DNA from: Caldisericia bacterium
GTDB taxonomy: Bacteria; Caldisericota; Caldisericia; B22-G15
Reading direction: 5' to 3'
DNA: 64,000 nucleotides
Assembly (NCBI GenBank): GCA_030018355.1
Contig: JASEFN010000003.1
Span: 226,497-290,496, forward strand
The position numbers and the translations under genes are program-made. The notes beneath the pieces were generated by a model. That model saw only the letters and a program-made list of their open reading frames with translations. It was not told the DNA's origin and made no database searches. Position 1 is the stretch's first letter; every line of letters starts with the position of its first letter. This document shows, in pieces, positions 61,871 through 64,000 of the stretch.

Positions 61871-64000
61871 GTGAGAAAAATATTAATATTTTTAATTTTA
61901 AATTTAATATTTTTATCTTCTTTAAATTTAATTTTTTCTCAAACTAATGGTTTCAAAAAAATAATTACCATAAAAGAAAATGGTGGATTTATAAGAAATC
62001 CAAATTTTATAGAACTTACACTTGAAGATGAAAATTTAAAAAAAGAATCTAATATTATATTAATTGATTTAAAAACAAATAAAGAGATACCGTTTTTGAT
62101 TTTAAACCAAGAAGATAAAAGAGTAAAAATAAGATTTGAATTGAATTTAAATAAAAATGAAGAGAGACAAATTGAGTTTAGATTTGGTACTCAGGAAAAA
62201 AGAACTGAATTAGAAAATATAAATTTTACATATCCAAATTTTGTTGGAACTGAGTTTTATGGAATTTCCTTTGAAAAAATATATATTGTTGGTCTTAAAG
62301 AGAGTGATGTAAATGTAACAACAAAAGATGGAAAATCTCTTTTTGATGGTAAAGTTAAATATGGTCAATTTAAAAGAATCGATCTTTTATCACCTCAAGT
62401 TTTTTATGTGAAGTCAACCGGTCCCATAATGGTAATTTCATCTTCATTAGGGGAATTAAATAAAAATGAACCACAAGATAAAAGTGATGATGATTTAACA
62501 TATCTTATTGGAAGTGAGGGTGTAATTTTTACTCCAAGAGATATTTTTGTTTCATCATTTTCTGATAACAACAATATATATTTAGAAGATGCAAGCGGTA
62601 AAGTAGTGTATAAAGGAAAAATTGATAAATTGAACCCACTCTCTTTTTCTTTCAAATATGCATCAGTTATCTTATTTAAATCTGATTCCCCAGTTTTAAT
62701 TCAATATGGAAATTTTGATGATTCACCATATTTACCTATTATTTCATATAAAGGAAATTTAAGTGCATACACTTTTTCAGATTTTACTATTTATTCTCCT
62801 TTTTATGATTCAAATTATGATTTTAATTTAATTAAATCAAAGAAAAGTTTTAAGGGAAAATTAAATAAATCAGAACTTAAAGAGTTTCAAACAGAAATTG
62901 AAGGGTTTACTTATAATGCTCAACATCCTTTATATGTTTACCTTTTTGGACCTTCATCTAATTTTGGTGGAGAACAAATTTTATCTATTTTTGGAACTCC
63001 CTATGGAAAAGAATTCAATTTTATTACTGGAAAAATTTCAACAAAATTTTCTACTGGTCATAAAAGAGTTATTTATGTTTTAGCAATGGAAAATGATACT
63101 GAAGTTATTTTGCAAGATATCTCAAATAATAAAAATCAAAAAGTAACTCTTCAAAAAATGTCTATATATCAATATGAAGTAGATAAATCAAAATCGTTAA
63201 TTTCAATAAAATCAAATAAAGATGTTCTTGTTTTTGAATCAACAAATCACATTAATAGAGAAATATTTTTTAATATCTCACCCATAAAGGATGACTCAAT
63301 TGTTATAAATATTGGAAAAACAGAACAAATTGGAACAACACCTTCAACAAAACCAGAAACTCCTACAACAACTAAACCACCAAAAGTTGAAATACCAGAG
63401 GGAATTTTTAACATAATATTATGGGAAATTACATTATTACCTTTAAGATTTACAAATTTTATAAATAACTTAAAAATAATTGGAGATTTATTTAAAAATA
63501 TTGAATTTATAAAAGTTGCTTTTCCAAAATTTTCAATTAAACTTCCAGCCTTTTTAGATGAATTATTACCTCCATTTTTAAAAGGATTTAATTTTTTCCT
63601 ATTGATTGTTTTAATTGTATTCATTATAATTTTAATTCTCTTACTTACTAAAAAACAAAAAATTATAAAACAAAAGGTACCTATCGAAGAAATAGAAGAG
63701 ATAGAAATACCACAAATTGGTGAAATAAAAAAGGAATCTGAATTAAAGTTAGGTAAAGAAGTAGAAGAAATTAAGCCTGTTGAAGAAATAAAAGTTGAAA
63801 AAGAAAAAGAAGAGGTAATTGAAATTCAAAAAGAAGAAAAAGTTGAATTAAAAGAAGAAATCAAAATGGAAGAGACCATTCCTATTATTCCAATATCTGA
63901 AAAACCAAAAGAACTTATACCAAAAGAAATAGTTACTGAAAAGATAATTGATACAACAATTTTAAAAGGAAAGGTTGTTCTTGATAGACAAGCGCTAATG
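61871..64000 (+). CDS. Large surface-anchored protein with cytoplasmic Lys/Glu-rich tail (3' end outside window)
   Basis: The frame is open for 710 codons from GTG 61871 to the window end with no stop. Residues 1-24 are a signal peptide-like segment ending LIFSQT. A ~460-residue beta-rich extracellular region follows (VYIKG-type strands, for example YIVGLKESDVNVTTKDG and IYLEDASGKVVYKGK). A Thr/Pro linker lies at about 487-503 (TTPSTKPETPTTTKPPK) and a membrane helix at about 573-594. Then comes a highly charged tail of repeated E/K-rich IEEIE and EEIK-type segments. No family is firmly recognised; the outer region slightly recalls IgGFc-binding-like or adhesin domains. Confidence 0.75.
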   Translation, partial: MRKILIFLILNLIFLSSLNLIFSQTNGFKKIITIKENGGFIRNPNFIELTLEDENLKKESNIILIDLKTNKEIPFLILNQEDKRVKIRFELNLNKNEERQIEFRFGTQEKRTELENINFTYPNFVGTEFYGISFEKIYIVGLKESDVNVTTKDGKSLFDGKVKYGQFKRIDLLSPQVFYVKSTGPIMVISSSLGELNKNEPQDKSDDDLTYLIGSEGVIFTPRDIFVSSFSDNNNIYLEDASGKVVYKGKIDKLNPLSFSFKYASVILFKSDSPVLIQYGNFDDSPYLPIISYKGNLSAYTFSDFTIYSPFYDSNYDFNLIKSKKSFKGKLNKSELKEFQTEIEGFTYNAQHPLYVYLFGPSSNFGGEQILSIFGTPYGKEFNFITGKISTKFSTGHKRVIYVLAMENDTEVILQDISNNKNQKVTLQKMSIYQYEVDKSKSLISIKSNKDVLVFESTNHINREIFFNISPIKDDSIVINIGKTEQIGTTPSTKPETPTTTKPPKVEIPEGIFNIILWEITLLPLRFTNFINNLKIIGDLFKNIEFIKVAFPKFSIKLPAFLDELLPPFLKGFNFFLLIVLIVFIIILILLLTKKQKIIKQKVPIEEIEEIEIPQIGEIKKESELKLGKEVEEIKPVEEIKVEKEKEEVIEIQKEEKVELKEEIKMEETIPIIPISEKPKELIPKEIVTEKIIDTTILKGKVVLDRQALM

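Noticed and set aside
63970..64000. GKVVLDRQAL at the window end read as a PIN-domain start (KVVLDxxAL)
   Set aside because: Only ten residues are visible; the key acidic pattern cannot be checked without the downstream sequence.

Overview
This window comes from a very AT-rich bacterial chromosome. Arg codons are almost all AGA, and the GC content looks far below 35% by eye. The genes point to a strictly anaerobic bacterium. There is a complete six-gene Rnf complex, a folate C1 branch (formate-THF ligase, a FolD-like protein, a separate FchA-type cyclohydrolase, SHMT), a B12-type radical SAM protein and an oxygen-sensitive ISC-like Fe-S assembly cluster. Several gene orders are typical of Firmicutes and neighbouring deep lineages (miaA beside a YnbB-type enzyme; rapZ-yvcK-whiA; rpoN-gap-pgk; ftsE-ftsX-M23 peptidase-ctpA). 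The genus cannot be fixed from the sequence. A low-GC anaerobe of the Firmicutes, Caldisericota or Thermotogota kind is my inference. No rRNA, tRNA, CRISPR array, insertion sequence or prophage was seen. This is mostly core chromosome and is very compact.

Layout. 1-3.7 kb: c-di-GMP and two-component signalling (3' end of a hybrid kinase, a receiver/HD-GYP protein, a GAF/GGDEF cyclase) around fchA. 3.7-10.8 kb: YnbB-type PLP enzyme, miaA, uvrC, a nucleoside kinase, glyA and a Roadblock protein. 10.8-20.3 kb: two divergent uptake systems, a TAXI-type TRAP transporter with a dehydrogenase gene in its operon, and a BMP-type nucleoside-like ABC importer, separated by two consensus promoters. 20.3-24.2 kb: nth, then folD, fhs, a TIGR04076-like protein and a lipoprotein on the minus strand. 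24.2-38.8 kb: rapZ, yvcK, whiA, rpoN, gap, pgk, trxB, ftsE, ftsX, an EnvC-like peptidase, ctpA, gmk, rpoZ, coaBC and asnS, all on the plus strand. 38.8-44.1 kb: a doubled Fe-S assembly operon (two cysteine desulfurases, two IscU-like scaffolds, one DUF59 protein), then a Phd-like antitoxin, a degenerate MobA-like protein and xth. 44.1-48.6 kb: a 5'-truncated radical SAM gene, an alpha/beta hydrolase, rpmB, and a TPP-riboswitch operon of two ThiT transporters plus thiamine pyrophosphokinase. 48.6-56.4 kb: a GNAT-like orphan, then rbfA, nrnA, truB and a RibF-like gene, then valS and folC. 56.4-61.8 kb: a membrane zinc-ribbon gene coupled to rnfCDGEAB. The window ends inside a large surface-anchored protein gene (61871 onward).

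How the parts fit: C1 units from formate (Fhs) and serine (GlyA) meet at the FchA/FolD step. FolD here lacks canonical catalytic residues, so cyclohydrolase work may have moved to FchA. Rnf couples ferredoxin and NAD to an ion gradient.

Two genome-style features recur. Many convergent genes overlap at their stop codons with no terminator. Several SD-less first genes have a -10 box 6-7 nt before the start codon, which suggests leaderless mRNAs. The points most worth a second look are the degenerate IscU paralogue, the modified FolD, the UvrC without its C-terminal HhH region, the RibF-like protein without a kinase domain, the hairpin inside thiN, and the Rnf-linked zinc-ribbon protein.
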